Below are positions 24,235 through 33,456 of a stretch of DNA of 64,000 nucleotides, in pieces. Numbering within the stretch: the first letter of the stretch is position 1; every line of letters begins with the position of its first letter. This stretch comes from VXPQ01 sp965223485 (GTDB lineage Bacteria; Bacteroidota; Rhodothermia; Rhodothermales; VXPQ01). The notes beneath the pieces are model-generated. The model saw only the letters and a program-made list of their open reading frames with translations. It did not search any database and had not been told where the DNA came from. The stretch lies in assembly GCA_965223485.1 (NCBI GenBank), contig OZ244993.1:1612001-1676000 (forward strand), read 5' to 3'. The translations under genes were made by a program, and so were the position numbers.

Positions 24235-25203
24235 ATGTCGACTGGACGCCATACCAACCCCGAAGCGCTGAGTCGTGCGCTCAAGGCACGCGCCCGCGAT
24301 CTGGGATTTGATGCCTGCGGTATTGCAAAGGCCGAACGACTGGATGAGGAATCGGAGCGGCTGGAGAAATGGCTTCTCGGGGGGCGCCATGCCGGTATGG
24401 AATGGATGACGAATCATTTCGAAAAACGCGTCGATCCGCGCCGGCTGGTAGATGGAGCGCGCAGCGTTGTTTCCGTACTCCATAATTACTACCATCCGGT
24501 GGATCCGCCCGCCCGCAAAACCGCCGGTAAAATCAGCCGGTATGCCTGGGGGGAAGATTATCACCGTGTCATGAAGGAAAATCTGTATGCGCTTTTCGAA
24601 TGGCTCGGCAGGGAAGCGGGCGGTGTTGAGGGCCGCGCTTTCGTCGATTCTGCACCGGTGCTCGAAAAAGCCTGGGCACAGCGCAGTGGATTGGGTTGGA
24701 TAGGGAAGCACACCAATCTCATCAACCGGTCTCTCGGATCGTATTTCTTCATTGGGGAACTCATCGTAGACACTCCATTGGCCTACGATACCCCGGCGGA
24801 AGATTTTTGCGGCTCGTGCACGCGGTGCATCGATGCCTGCCCCACGGACGCCATCTATCGCCCGTACGCCGTGGATTCCAACCGGTGTATCTCCTACTGG
24901 ACCATTGAACATCGCGGGGACGATGTTCCGGCATCGCTTCAATCCGGATTCAAAAACTGGATCTTCGGATGCGATATATGCCAGGAAGTGTGCCCCTGGA
25001 ACAAGTTCAAAAAGCCCTCAGGGGAGGAGCGCTACGCGCCTCGTCCGGGCATTACCGATACGGAACTGGTTGTATGGGAGGAAATCGACCTTGAAGAATT
25101 TCGGAGGCGTTTCAGAAGGAGTCCCGTCCAGCGCAGCAAGTTCGACGGTTTCAAGAGAAATGTGCGCATTGCCCGCCGGAATGCACACGACAGCGCCGGG
25201 TGA
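24235..25203 (+). CDS. queG: epoxyqueuosine reductase
   Basis: 322 aa. Performs the last step of queuosine tRNA modification, reducing epoxyqueuosine with cobalamin and two 4Fe-4S clusters. Both cluster motifs are present: CGSCTRCIDACPTDAI and CDICQEVCPWN. The upstream conserved segment AQRSGLGWIGKHTNLI and RYAWGEDYH are family hallmarks. Length is a little short of E. coli QueG (379 aa) because the C-terminal HEAT-like extension is missing, as in many bacteria. Convergent with lysS, 9 bases apart. Confidence 0.95.
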   Translation: MSTGRHTNPEALSRALKARARDLGFDACGIAKAERLDEESERLEKWLLGGRHAGMEWMTNHFEKRVDPRRLVDGARSVVSVLHNYYHPVDPPARKTAGKISRYAWGEDYHRVMKENLYALFEWLGREAGGVEGRAFVDSAPVLEKAWAQRSGLGWIGKHTNLINRSLGSYFFIGELIVDTPLAYDTPAEDFCGSCTRCIDACPTDAIYRPYAVDSNRCISYWTIEHRGDDVPASLQSGFKNWIFGCDICQEVCPWNKFKKPSGEERYAPRPGITDTELVVWEEIDLEEFRRRFRRSPVQRSKFDGFKRNVRIARRNAHDSAG

Positions 25204-25212
25204 CGCGCGCTT

Positions 25213-26784
25213 TTATGCAGCAGGGTCTTCACCCTGGGTTTTCTGCATGTCGCTTTCTTCCTGCCCGGATTCCGGTCGGAGCAAGGGAAACAGAATCACA
25301 TCCCGGATCGATTCCTGTCCCGTCATCAGCATGGTGAGGCGATCGATGCCCACGCCCAGCCCGGCTGCGGGAGGCATGCCATACTCCATCGCGCGGAGGT
25401 AATCCTCGTCTATCTGCATGGCTTCCTCGTCGCCTCCGGCGCGTAACCGGGCTTGATCCTCGAAGCGGTTGCGCTGGTCGATCGGATCGTTGAGCTCGCT
25501 GAATGCATTGCACATCTCTTTTGCATTGCAGATGAGTTCGAACCGCTCCACAAGCCCTTCCTCCGTGCGATGGCGCTTTGCCAGCGGGCTCAGCGCCATC
25601 GGATAGTCGGTGATGAAGGTGGGCTGGATGAGGTGCGGCTCTACCTTCTCGCCGAAAATATGGTCAATAAGTTTGCCCGTCCCCATGCTTTCGTCCACCT
25701 CGAGGTCGAGTTCCCGGGCAATATCCGCTATCTCCTGCGTGTCTTTGTCTCGCAGTTGATACCCGGTATACTCTGCAATGGCTTCGAAGAGCGGCAGGCG
25801 TTTCCAGGGGCGGCGGAAGGAGATCGTATGCTCGCCGGATTGCACATAAGGCGTGTCGTGCAATTCCATTGCAATGTGCTCGATCATTTCTTCAACGAGC
25901 TCCATCATCCACCGGTAATCCTTGCAGGAGACATACAGCTCCATCATGGTGAATTCCGGATTGTGAAACCGGCTGAGTCCCTCGTTGCGAAAATCTTTTG
26001 AAATCTCGTAGACGCCCGTAAATCCGCCGACCAGAAGCCGCTTCAGATACAGCTCGTCCGCAATGCGGAGATAGAGCGTCATATCGAGCGCATTGTGGTG
26101 TGTAGTGAACGGCCTCGCGTTCGCTCCTCCGTATATGGGTTGGAGCACAGGCGTCTCCACCTCGATATACCCCCGGTCGTCCAGAAAGCGGCGCATGATC
26201 GAAATAAGGCGTGCTCGCTGGCGAAAAACGTTCCGCACCTCCGGATTGACTACCAGATCGACATACCGCTGGCGGTAACGGAATTCCTTGTTGGTGACCT
26301 CGTTATGTACGCCGTCGTCGGTTTCCTTGACTACCGGAAGGGGGCGAAGCGATTTCGACAGAATCCTGAATTCCTCGGCATGTACGCTGATCTCACCCAT
26401 GCGCGTCCGGAAAACAAATCCCCTGACACCGACAATATCCCCGATATCGAGCAGACGCCGGATGACATCGCGATAATATCCTTCAGGAAGATCGTCGCGG
26501 CGTACATAGACCTGAATGGAGCCGGACTCGTCCTGCACATCGAGGAAAGCGGCTTTGCCCATGACACGGAGCGACATGATGCGGCCGGCGATGGCTACAT
26601 CGTATCGATCCCGAGGGGGGCGGTCTTCGCCGGGTTGATGCAGGTTATCGTCGAACGTATCGACGATGTGCACTGTCTCGTCGGTGACATCCCACGCATA
26701 CGGATACGGATCAATACCTGCTTCACGAAGCGCATGCAACTCTTCGCGGCGGCGCTGTTGCTGATCGTTCAGCGTTTCCGACAT
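25213..26784 (-). CDS. lysS: lysyl-tRNA synthetase, class II
   Basis: 523 aa. Charges tRNA-Lys in the cytoplasm. The OB-fold anticodon domain (VAGRIMSLRVMGKAAFLDVQD) is followed by the class II motifs: motif 1 RFLDDRGYIEVETPVLQP, motif 2 FRNEGLSRFHNPEFTMMELY, motif 3 GLGVGIDRLTMLMTG. Normal length; a short acidic C-terminal tail follows. Monocistronic; the tRNA-Val gene lies upstream on the same strand. Confidence 0.98.
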   Translation of the reverse strand: MSETLNDQQQRRREELHALREAGIDPYPYAWDVTDETVHIVDTFDDNLHQPGEDRPPRDRYDVAIAGRIMSLRVMGKAAFLDVQDESGSIQVYVRRDDLPEGYYRDVIRRLLDIGDIVGVRGFVFRTRMGEISVHAEEFRILSKSLRPLPVVKETDDGVHNEVTNKEFRYRQRYVDLVVNPEVRNVFRQRARLISIMRRFLDDRGYIEVETPVLQPIYGGANARPFTTHHNALDMTLYLRIADELYLKRLLVGGFTGVYEISKDFRNEGLSRFHNPEFTMMELYVSCKDYRWMMELVEEMIEHIAMELHDTPYVQSGEHTISFRRPWKRLPLFEAIAEYTGYQLRDKDTQEIADIARELDLEVDESMGTGKLIDHIFGEKVEPHLIQPTFITDYPMALSPLAKRHRTEEGLVERFELICNAKEMCNAFSELNDPIDQRNRFEDQARLRAGGDEEAMQIDEDYLRAMEYGMPPAAGLGVGIDRLTMLMTGQESIRDVILFPLLRPESGQEESDMQKTQGEDPAA

Positions 26785-26850
26785 GTGCTCGTCAGGATAC
26801 CGGCCGCAATGTCGGCAGGAAAGGCATGTTTTTTCTACGAAGAAGTATGG

Positions 26851-26924
26851 TGGGCCCTACTGGATTTGAACCAGTGACCTCTCGCGTGTGAGGCGAGCGC
26901 TCTGAACCCCTGAGCTAAGGGCCC
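26851..26924 (-). tRNA. tRNA-Val (anticodon CAC)
   Basis: A 74-base tRNA. The acceptor GGGCCCT (26924-26918) pairs with AGGGCCC (26858-26852), discriminator A at 26851. The D-arm is GCTCAGGGGTTCAGAGC, the anticodon stem-loop is CTCGC-CTCACAC-GCGAG with anticodon CAC, and the T-arm is ACTGG-TTCAAAT-CCAGT. The next three bases (26850-26848) read CCA, so the tail appears encoded. Confidence 0.95.
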
Positions 26925-26978
26925 CATACAGAGTATTGCGTTGCACGCAAGGAAGGGCATCCCGTTCCGAAACAACTA

Positions 26979-27644
26979 TCAGGGATATACAACCTCTGCA
27001 ACCATGGAGCCGACGGGCGTCGCCCGGGTCCGAAGTTCGCGCTCGATGCCGGCGGTTACGATCGATCGTGCGTGGCGCCACGGATGGGCATGGTGGCGGC
27101 GCGGAGAATGGGGCAGGGGGTGAATCACAGACGCGTACGAGGATCGACGCATCACTTCGCCTGTATAGGGGAGGGACGGGGCATCCTGTACGCGGGATAC
27201 CGTCATGGCGGAAGAAGCCATTTGACTGTACTCGTTACCGGATTGCACCCCTGATGCTCCCAGAACAAGCCCCAGCATTAATACCATCGTCACGGCGTAG
27301 GACAACGCTAAGGTTCCCTTCGCCGCGTCTTCGGACGCGATAGATAAGGGAATGCCGGGGCAGGCTGTGTCGCCAGGGAGGCTGTCGCCAGGGATGCAAT
27401 TGCGCAGCCGATCGTGCAGATCGCTCGGCGCCCGGCATCGACAAGCGTACCGACACAGAAGCCGGCGCGTGCGCCGGAGGCACTCGATATGCTCCTCCAT
27501 GCCCGGATTGACGCGCACATACTCCTCGAACGCATTGCGAACGAGGGGGTCCATGGTTCCATCCACGTATTCGCAGAGGAACTCGTCCTCGAGGGTTGAG
27601 GCGTCGTATTGTTTCGAATCGCTGTACCCGTTAGGCATAGGCAA
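26979..27644 (-). CDS. putative anti-sigma factor, single-pass membrane protein
   Basis: 221 aa. It lies directly downstream of an ECF sigma gene on the same strand, the usual place for its anti-sigma factor. The N-terminal 80 residues are helical, acidic and cysteine-rich (EEHIECLRRTRRLLCRY); one membrane helix follows (SYAVTMVLMLGLVLGASG, about residues 114-131), then a basic, histidine-rich tail. The classic HxxxCxxC zinc anti-sigma motif is not present in that form, so the assignment rests on topology and context. The 180-base gap to the sigma gene is unusually long for such a pair. Confidence 0.6.
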   Translation of the reverse strand: MPMPNGYSDSKQYDASTLEDEFLCEYVDGTMDPLVRNAFEEYVRVNPGMEEHIECLRRTRRLLCRYACRCRAPSDLHDRLRNCIPGDSLPGDTACPGIPLSIASEDAAKGTLALSYAVTMVLMLGLVLGASGVQSGNEYSQMASSAMTVSRVQDAPSLPYTGEVMRRSSYASVIHPLPHSPRRHHAHPWRHARSIVTAGIERELRTRATPVGSMVAEVVYP

Positions 27645-27824
27645 ACTACTCCGATTCCGACTGCGGGTGGAAAACTTGCGGACGAAGGATACTTGCTACC
27701 GGGTACTCAATACCGGTCACAGTGTTATGTGACGCATAAGGCAGTGACCGGATCCGGCAAAAGGATTTTCATCGCACCCTACACCGCATCCCGGCCCTAT
27801 GCGTGCAAGCACTGCAAGGCGAGA

Positions 27825-28487
27825 TTATTCCTCCTGTACAAAGTAGATATCCTTCAGGAGTATCTGAAGTTTCGTTCTGCCGCGATTAATTCGGCTTTTC
27901 ACGGTTCCCATGGGCAACCCCGTGATCTCCGCGATTTCCTCGTACGACAGTTGCTGCACGTCCCGCAGCACGACCACTTCACGGAACTCCTCCGGAATTT
28001 TCGTCAACGCGTCCTGGATGTAGAAATCCTGGATCGAGCTTTCCGTGTCTTTATCCGGAGAGAAGGTTTCGTCCGGCACTTCCATCTCGTACTCTTCATC
28101 GTTCTTGTTGACCGACTGCAGAGAAGAGATCCGACGCCGTTTGCGCTTCCGGTATTCCGACCGCGCGAGATTCCCGGCGATCGTGTAGAGCCATGTCGAG
28201 AATCGGGCGATGCGGCGGTACGAGTGCCTGTTGCGGTAGACCCGCAGGAATGTTTCCTGAAGAAGATCCTCGCATTCTTTCATGTCTCCGAGGAACCGGT
28301 AGATATAATTGGTAAGCGGATCCTTGTACCGGCTTACCAGGATATCGAATGCCTCTACGGTTCCTGCCTGAAAATGCGACATCAGGTCCTCGTCGCTCAT
28401 CGGACTGAGCGCATCCAGATACCGCGTATTGGGATTCGTGTTCTTCCGGGCCGTGTTACGGCGCTTTATGACATGAGAGTTTTGCAT
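27825..28487 (-). CDS. ECF-type RNA polymerase sigma factor (RpoE-like)
   Basis: 220 aa. Region 2 is seen as FDILVSRYKDPLTNYIYRFL then CEDLLQETFLRVY and FSTWLYTIAGNLARSEYRKR. Region 4 reads LTKIPEEFREVVVLRD and LSYEEIAEITGLPMGTVKSR with its helix-turn-helix. The linker between them is long and acidic. The start at 28487 gives a basic 29-residue extension; an internal ATG at residue 30 would give the more usual size. Predicted to direct an envelope or stress regulon, with the downstream membrane protein as its partner. Confidence 0.93.
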   Translation of the reverse strand: MQNSHVIKRRNTARKNTNPNTRYLDALSPMSDEDLMSHFQAGTVEAFDILVSRYKDPLTNYIYRFLGDMKECEDLLQETFLRVYRNRHSYRRIARFSTWLYTIAGNLARSEYRKRKRRRISSLQSVNKNDEEYEMEVPDETFSPDKDTESSIQDFYIQDALTKIPEEFREVVVLRDVQQLSYEEIAEITGLPMGTVKSRINRGRTKLQILLKDIYFVQEE

Positions 28488-28581
28488 GGGCGTACATCCC
28501 TTGGTGTATGCTGACGTCTATCGCACAAAATCGAGAACGTACGGTCCCCCATTCTTATTGTGCGGCAACGCGGCAATGTAG

Positions 28582-29604
28582 TCATGAGGGGGGCGATAGT
28601 ATTTTGCGAAGCATCAATGTCATCACCAGACGTTCGCTCCGCGCAGCCCCTCCCTTCAGTTCGTAATCCGCTGCCAGCAATACGGAGAACGCATTCCGGA
28701 TCGCCGGCGCCTTGTATCGGCGGAGGCTTGTCAGGTATTCCTTGACGAAAAATGGCGATACGCCAATATGGCGTGCCATTTCCTTGTTCGGCATGGACGG
28801 TTCGCAGGCGCTGAGTTTCCAAAGCTTCGTGAAATAAGCGTTCAGGACGGCAATGATCATGAGTGCTTCCCCGCGCACATTCGATGCACGCTGCAACATT
28901 CGTTCCACAATGTGAAACGCATCTTTGCCGCGCTGCTCGCCTATCGCCTTCTGTAATTCGAAGACATTGAAACCCCGGCTATGTCCACCCGCGCGAACAA
29001 TATCGTCCGCTGTAATGGTCTCTCGTCCGGCAGTATAGGTTTCAAGTTTTTCCATCTCGCGGACAACCGTCCCGAGATCGGTTCCTGCATAGTCGGCCAG
29101 CATATGTATGGCCTCCTGCGTCATATCGTATCCTTGCTTTGCTGCGCGCTGCTTGATCCAGCCGGGCATCTGGTTGCTATAGAGCGGTTTGCTTTCCATG
29201 GCAACGGCGTGTTCCCGAAGGGCCCGGTAGGGATGCCTTGAGCGGTCCGGCTTCGAGCCGCATACGAGCACTACCACCGCCGACGGATTCGGACGCTGCG
29301 CATACTCTTTGAACAGGCGATTGTCCTTCAGTTTTTCAAAGTCGCGCACGATCACGACACGCCGCTCACTCATTACAGGGTAGGACGCGCACAGCGCCAG
29401 CACATGCTGTGCATCTGTATCGGGACCGTACACAATATCGAGATTGAAGTCCCGTTCGTGCGGGGCGAGGGCATTCGCCAGCAGGACATCCTGCAATTCG
29501 TTGGTAAGAAACCGCTCATCGCCGTAGAAAAAATAGAGCGGCTTGAAGTTTCCCTGTCGGAATGCCGAGGCGATGTCTTCGTATGTCTTTTCGCGTGCGG
29601 CCAT
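28582..29604 (-). CDS. holA: DNA polymerase III delta subunit
   Basis: 340 aa clamp-loader subunit that opens the sliding clamp. Family features: KPLYFFYGDERFLTNE near the N-terminus, ERRVVIVRDFEKLK, the VVVLVCGSKPDR strand, and the C-terminal YFTKLWKLS and LLAADYELKGG segments of the clamp-loader collar. The ATG at 29604 (AAREKTYEDIASAF) fits the family better than the in-frame start at 29634. Normal length (about 340). Low-copy replication gene; no coupling to its neighbours. Confidence 0.92.
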   Translation of the reverse strand: MAAREKTYEDIASAFRQGNFKPLYFFYGDERFLTNELQDVLLANALAPHERDFNLDIVYGPDTDAQHVLALCASYPVMSERRVVIVRDFEKLKDNRLFKEYAQRPNPSAVVVLVCGSKPDRSRHPYRALREHAVAMESKPLYSNQMPGWIKQRAAKQGYDMTQEAIHMLADYAGTDLGTVVREMEKLETYTAGRETITADDIVRAGGHSRGFNVFELQKAIGEQRGKDAFHIVERMLQRASNVRGEALMIIAVLNAYFTKLWKLSACEPSMPNKEMARHIGVSPFFVKEYLTSLRRYKAPAIRNAFSVLLAADYELKGGAARSERLVMTLMLRKILSPPS

Positions 29605-29754
29605 GCTACCCGGAGCGATACAAGGATTTTTCAACGAAAATGGCTGGCAAGGTACGGATTTTCGTCTTTAGCTCCAGCCCTTGGATATATTAAACGAAAT
29701 TTTTCTGCAATCGTTACACCGAACGTGTTTTTTCAGGGACCGCAACGCGCCGCA

Positions 29755-30291
29755 TTATTTGGGAATGTCTTCCCTGCGCGACGTGAGCCTGCTTTCGTGA
29801 AGCCGGGTCGCTGCCCTGCGCAGAAGATCGACATCGTGCCGGATGACATGATGAGCCAGGCCAAACACATCCGTAGCGGCGCCATTGATCGTAACAGGGC
29901 ATGTCCACGCATGTACATCGAGTCCGGAAAATAATGCCGCCAACCCTGAACGGGCCATGCCGATATGATCGAGCACGGCCTCTATTCCCGTGCATTCCGG
30001 CGCTACGTCGTCAATCATCTCTCTCGCTCCGGGTACGTCGAAGGAAACATCCTTCCCTTCCGCCAGACGAGCAACAGCCGGGGAATATACCTTTTCGTCA
30101 AAAAGGTACAGCGACACATACATTTCCAGAAAGGAGAGCTCACTTTCTATCGGCCGCCCTTCCAGAACACTTTCCGGAATGCGTCCGAGATGCTTTCGCA
30201 GCACAGTTGTTTCGTCGATCAGATACGCCAGTTGATCCAGCAATGCCTGGCGTACCCCGGCGGTTCGGGGAACGTCGGAGACGTCGATCAT
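29755..30291 (-). CDS. DinB-like four-helix protein
   Basis: 178 aa. Helical pattern and the HHVIRHDVDLLRRAATRLHESR segment near the C-terminus resemble the DinB/YfiT superfamily, in which spaced histidines bind a metal. The other expected histidines are not obvious, so function is open (thiol transferase or unknown). Its ATG overlaps the nuoI stop (ATGA at 30288-30291), so it is translated together with nuoI. I cannot name a substrate. Confidence 0.6.
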   Translation of the reverse strand: MIDVSDVPRTAGVRQALLDQLAYLIDETTVLRKHLGRIPESVLEGRPIESELSFLEMYVSLYLFDEKVYSPAVARLAEGKDVSFDVPGAREMIDDVAPECTGIEAVLDHIGMARSGLAALFSGLDVHAWTCPVTINGAATDVFGLAHHVIRHDVDLLRRAATRLHESRLTSRREDIPK

Positions 30292-30938
30292 TCCGTATCG
30301 GGGAGCGGCTCGGCCGGAGCCTCTGTGTCGCCGTGGATCTCCTCGGCCAGCGACGCAAGAAAAGAACGGTCCCTGAGGCTATGCACGTTGTTTTCCCGTC
30401 GGAAATCCCATTGTTCTCCAAACTGCCGGTCCTTGTAGGCTTCGAGCCAATCGAACCGGTCCTTGAGACGCTCTGCTGGCATAAGCAGTCGCTCAAGACC
30501 GAATACGGCTTCGTCGCGGCTCTGAAAAGTCAAATCGTATTCTTTCGACATGACGATTGCTTCCTCGGGGCAAACCTCCTCGCAATACCCGCAGTAGATG
30601 CACCGAAGCATGTTGATCTCGAACCACTCCGGTTCTCGCTCCTTGGCTCCCTCCATCTCGCGCGATTGCATGGAAATAGCCATCGGGGGACAAGCCCGTG
30701 CGCACAGGTTGCAGGAAACACAACGGGGGCGACCCTCTTCCTCGACCAGCACCGGGCGACCGCGATAACTGTCGGGGGGATACCATTGCTCTTCCGGGTA
30801 CTGGAGGGTATAGCTTGGCTGCTGCATCTTGCGAAAGCTGTACCCAAGCCCCTTGAACACTTCCGGGAGATACAGACGCTCCCAGAAATTGAGCGTGCGC
30901 TCGTTCTTCTTTTTCGTAGGTACCGGTTTGCCAGACAT
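30288..30938 (-). CDS. nuoI: NADH-quinone oxidoreductase subunit I (ferredoxin-like)
   Basis: 216 aa. The two 4Fe-4S motifs CVSCNLCARACPPMAI and CIYCGYCEEVCPEEAI are those of the NuoI/TYKY subunit, which passes electrons to the N2 cluster of complex I. An N-terminal amphipathic helix (FKGLGYSFRKM) and the PYRGRP-like region (SYRGRPVLVEEEGRPRC) fit the family. The C-terminal 70 residues are an extension. No other nuo gene is adjacent; the next gene upstream is der, so this nuoI lies apart from any nuo operon within the window. Confidence 0.88.
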   Translation of the reverse strand: MSGKPVPTKKKNERTLNFWERLYLPEVFKGLGYSFRKMQQPSYTLQYPEEQWYPPDSYRGRPVLVEEEGRPRCVSCNLCARACPPMAISMQSREMEGAKEREPEWFEINMLRCIYCGYCEEVCPEEAIVMSKEYDLTFQSRDEAVFGLERLLMPAERLKDRFDWLEAYKDRQFGEQWDFRRENNVHSLRDRSFLASLAEEIHGDTEAPAEPLPDTE

Positions 30939-31124
30939 GGCGGACTCGGATGAAGCGAAAAAACATCAAAGCAAAGATACTGCTCAAGATACGCCCTGAC
31001 GACGGATATCGCGAGGGTTCGCCAGAGAAGATCGCGAAAATACGACACCCTCTTGCAGAAAAAGCCGCAGTGTGCGGGAAGCGCTTTGGGCAACGTTGTT
31101 CGGATGGCGCTGCCGGAAGCGAAG

Positions 31125-32444
31125 CTACGCGCGCTCCCGCGACTTGGCGCGAAACACCAGCGTAAGAGGAACACCGCTGAAATCGAACGCCTTGCGGAGT
31201 TCGTTTTCCAGATATCGCCGGTACGACTCGTGTACGCCTTGCGGATAATTGCAAAAGAAAGCGAATACGGGAGGGTTCGACGCCACCTGCGATGCATACT
31301 TTATCCGCACGAACTGGTTGCGCCATGTTGGAGGATGATGCCTGCCGATGGCTTTTTGCATCACCTCGTTTACTTCATGGGTCGGAATGCGCAGGCGCAG
31401 CCGTTCATGGATTCCAATGGCTGAGCCGAGCACGGTGTGCGCTCGTTGCCGGGTGAGCGCGGAGATGAACAATATGGGCACGTAGTCCAGCATCGGAAGC
31501 CGCTTGCGGATTCCACGTCGCCAGTCTCGTACCGTGTTGGTTTCTTTCTCGACCAGATCCCATTTATTTACGGCGATAACGAGACCTTTTCTGAGTTCTT
31601 CCGCCTGCTTCAGAATGCGAATATCCTGCATCTGAAGCCCATCGGCGGCGTCTATCAGAAGCACTGCGACGTCGCACGCCTCCAGGGCTCGACGGGTCCG
31701 CAGCGTAGCGTAAAATTCTACGTTCCCGGCCACTCTTGCCCGCTTGCGCAGCCCGGCCGTATCGATCAGCACGATTTCCCGGTCCTCGAACTCGATCACC
31801 GAGTGGATGGCGTCCCGGGTCGTACCGGGTATTTCCGTAACGATGGAGCGGGGAAATCCGAGAATGGCGTTCGCCAGCGAAGATTTACCGGCATTCGGTT
31901 TCCCGACCAGCGCTACACGAATGCGGGTATCCTCAGGCGGGGCGTCCGGGGCATCCGGCAGCACAGCCGTCAGGTCGTCAAGCATTTCTCCGGTGCCTGT
32001 CCCGTTGATAGAGCTCACGGGATATACCTCCCCCAACCCGAGTGCATAGAACACGCCGGCTTCCCAGCGTCGTTGGTCGTTGTCCGCCTTGTTGGCAACC
32101 ACCAGAACAGGTTTGTCCGTCCGGCGGAGCACCGCACTCAGCTCCTCGTCGAGGTCTGTGACGCCGGTCATGACATCCACGACGAAAAGAATGGCGTCGG
32201 CCTCGTCGATGGCGATATGCACCTGCTCGCGGATGGCCTCTGCAAACGCCTCGGCGGTAGCCGGTACGAATCCCCCCGTATCCACGGCGTCGAACGTATG
32301 CCCCGCCCATTCGACCGTGCCGTACACCCGGTCGCGCGTTACCCCGGGCTCGTCATGCACGATGGTTTGCCGCGCCTCCACGAGACGATTGAAGAGAGTT
32401 GACTTGCCCACATTCGGACGGCCAACGACAGCTACCAGCCTCAT
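31125..32444 (-). CDS. der: ribosome-associated double GTPase Der (EngA)
   Basis: 439 aa. Two tandem G domains: the first opens with GRPNVGKSTLFN and DTGGF, the second with GKPNAGKSSLANA and DTAGLRKRARV, with NKAD and NKWD specificity motifs. The KH-like C-terminal domain (TRQRAHTVLGSAIGIHERLR, then PPVFAFFCNYP) completes the family architecture. Needed for 50S subunit assembly. Same strand as uppP and nuoI with short gaps. Confidence 0.97.
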   Translation of the reverse strand: MRLVAVVGRPNVGKSTLFNRLVEARQTIVHDEPGVTRDRVYGTVEWAGHTFDAVDTGGFVPATAEAFAEAIREQVHIAIDEADAILFVVDVMTGVTDLDEELSAVLRRTDKPVLVVANKADNDQRRWEAGVFYALGLGEVYPVSSINGTGTGEMLDDLTAVLPDAPDAPPEDTRIRVALVGKPNAGKSSLANAILGFPRSIVTEIPGTTRDAIHSVIEFEDREIVLIDTAGLRKRARVAGNVEFYATLRTRRALEACDVAVLLIDAADGLQMQDIRILKQAEELRKGLVIAVNKWDLVEKETNTVRDWRRGIRKRLPMLDYVPILFISALTRQRAHTVLGSAIGIHERLRLRIPTHEVNEVMQKAIGRHHPPTWRNQFVRIKYASQVASNPPVFAFFCNYPQGVHESYRRYLENELRKAFDFSGVPLTLVFRAKSRERA

Positions 32445-32485
32445 GGGCTACTTGCCTCCTCGTGATTTTTCCATATATCTCCCAT

Positions 32486-33295
32486 TTACAGCCACCACCA
32501 CAGCCCCAGACCGCCTACAAGGAAGCAATAATAGGCGAACCAGGCCAGATTTCCCCGCTGCACGAAATGGATTACCGTCCTGATTGCCCATATGCCGGAC
32601 ACATATGCAATGACCGTACCCACAAGGATCGGGAGCAAATTCGTTATGTTTCCGGCCTGCACAAGACGTATTGCCTCGATACCCGTTGCGCCTATAATGA
32701 CCGGCGCCGACATCAGAAACGAAAAGGCGACCGCCTGCACGGGGCGTACGTTCTGGTACAGCGCGGCGCAGATCGTCGCCCCCGAACGGGAAATACCGGG
32801 GATCATCGCCAGCCCCTGCGCCACCCCTGTTACGATCGCTTTCCATGCAGATATATCTCCCTCGGGGCGAGGGCGAATTCGGGTGAGCAGCAACAGGGCG
32901 CCCGTAACGAGGAGCATGCCGGCGGTGATATGCGGCGCTGAAAAAGCGGCTTCCAGGGGCTCCCTGAAGAGCACATACAGTATCCCGCCGGGAATCATGG
33001 AGAGAAGGATGAAAATCGCAAACCGAAAGTCCCCGTTGCTGCGGTACTGTGCGCCGAGTTGGCCGGGCCGGTGTACGCCTTCCCACACGCTGCGCACTAT
33101 TTCAAGGATACGGACGCGGTATACCGTGGCGATGCTCAGGACCGTGCCGAAATGCACGAATACTTCGAACGTAATGCTATCGATCTCCAGTCCAAGCAGG
33201 TGCTGGACGAGGACAAGATGTCCCGAGGAAGAAACGGGGAGGAATTCCGTTATTCCCTGAATGAGACCGAGAAGCGCTGCCTCCCACCAGGTCAT
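32486..33295 (-). CDS. uppP: undecaprenyl-diphosphate phosphatase
   Basis: 269 aa integral membrane enzyme that recycles the lipid carrier for cell-wall synthesis. The catalytic motifs are intact: GITEFLPVSSSGHLVL near the N-terminus and GVAQGLAMIPGISRSGATI in the middle. About eight hydrophobic helices; the C-terminus ends GGLGLWWWL. Located directly upstream of der on the minus strand, 41 bases apart. Confidence 0.97.
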   Translation of the reverse strand: MTWWEAALLGLIQGITEFLPVSSSGHLVLVQHLLGLEIDSITFEVFVHFGTVLSIATVYRVRILEIVRSVWEGVHRPGQLGAQYRSNGDFRFAIFILLSMIPGGILYVLFREPLEAAFSAPHITAGMLLVTGALLLLTRIRPRPEGDISAWKAIVTGVAQGLAMIPGISRSGATICAALYQNVRPVQAVAFSFLMSAPVIIGATGIEAIRLVQAGNITNLLPILVGTVIAYVSGIWAIRTVIHFVQRGNLAWFAYYCFLVGGLGLWWWL

Positions 33296-33456
33296 GATCT
33301 AAAGGGTGTGCAGGGTCAGGACGAATGCTTGCGCCGGAGCGTGCAAGGTACGCATTGCAGCCCGGCATAGGAAACGCCCGGACACCTTGCCGGTCGAGGA
33401 TTGAGCCACAGGGGCATACGGAAAACGATGCTGTCGGTATCCTGTACGGCCCTGGT

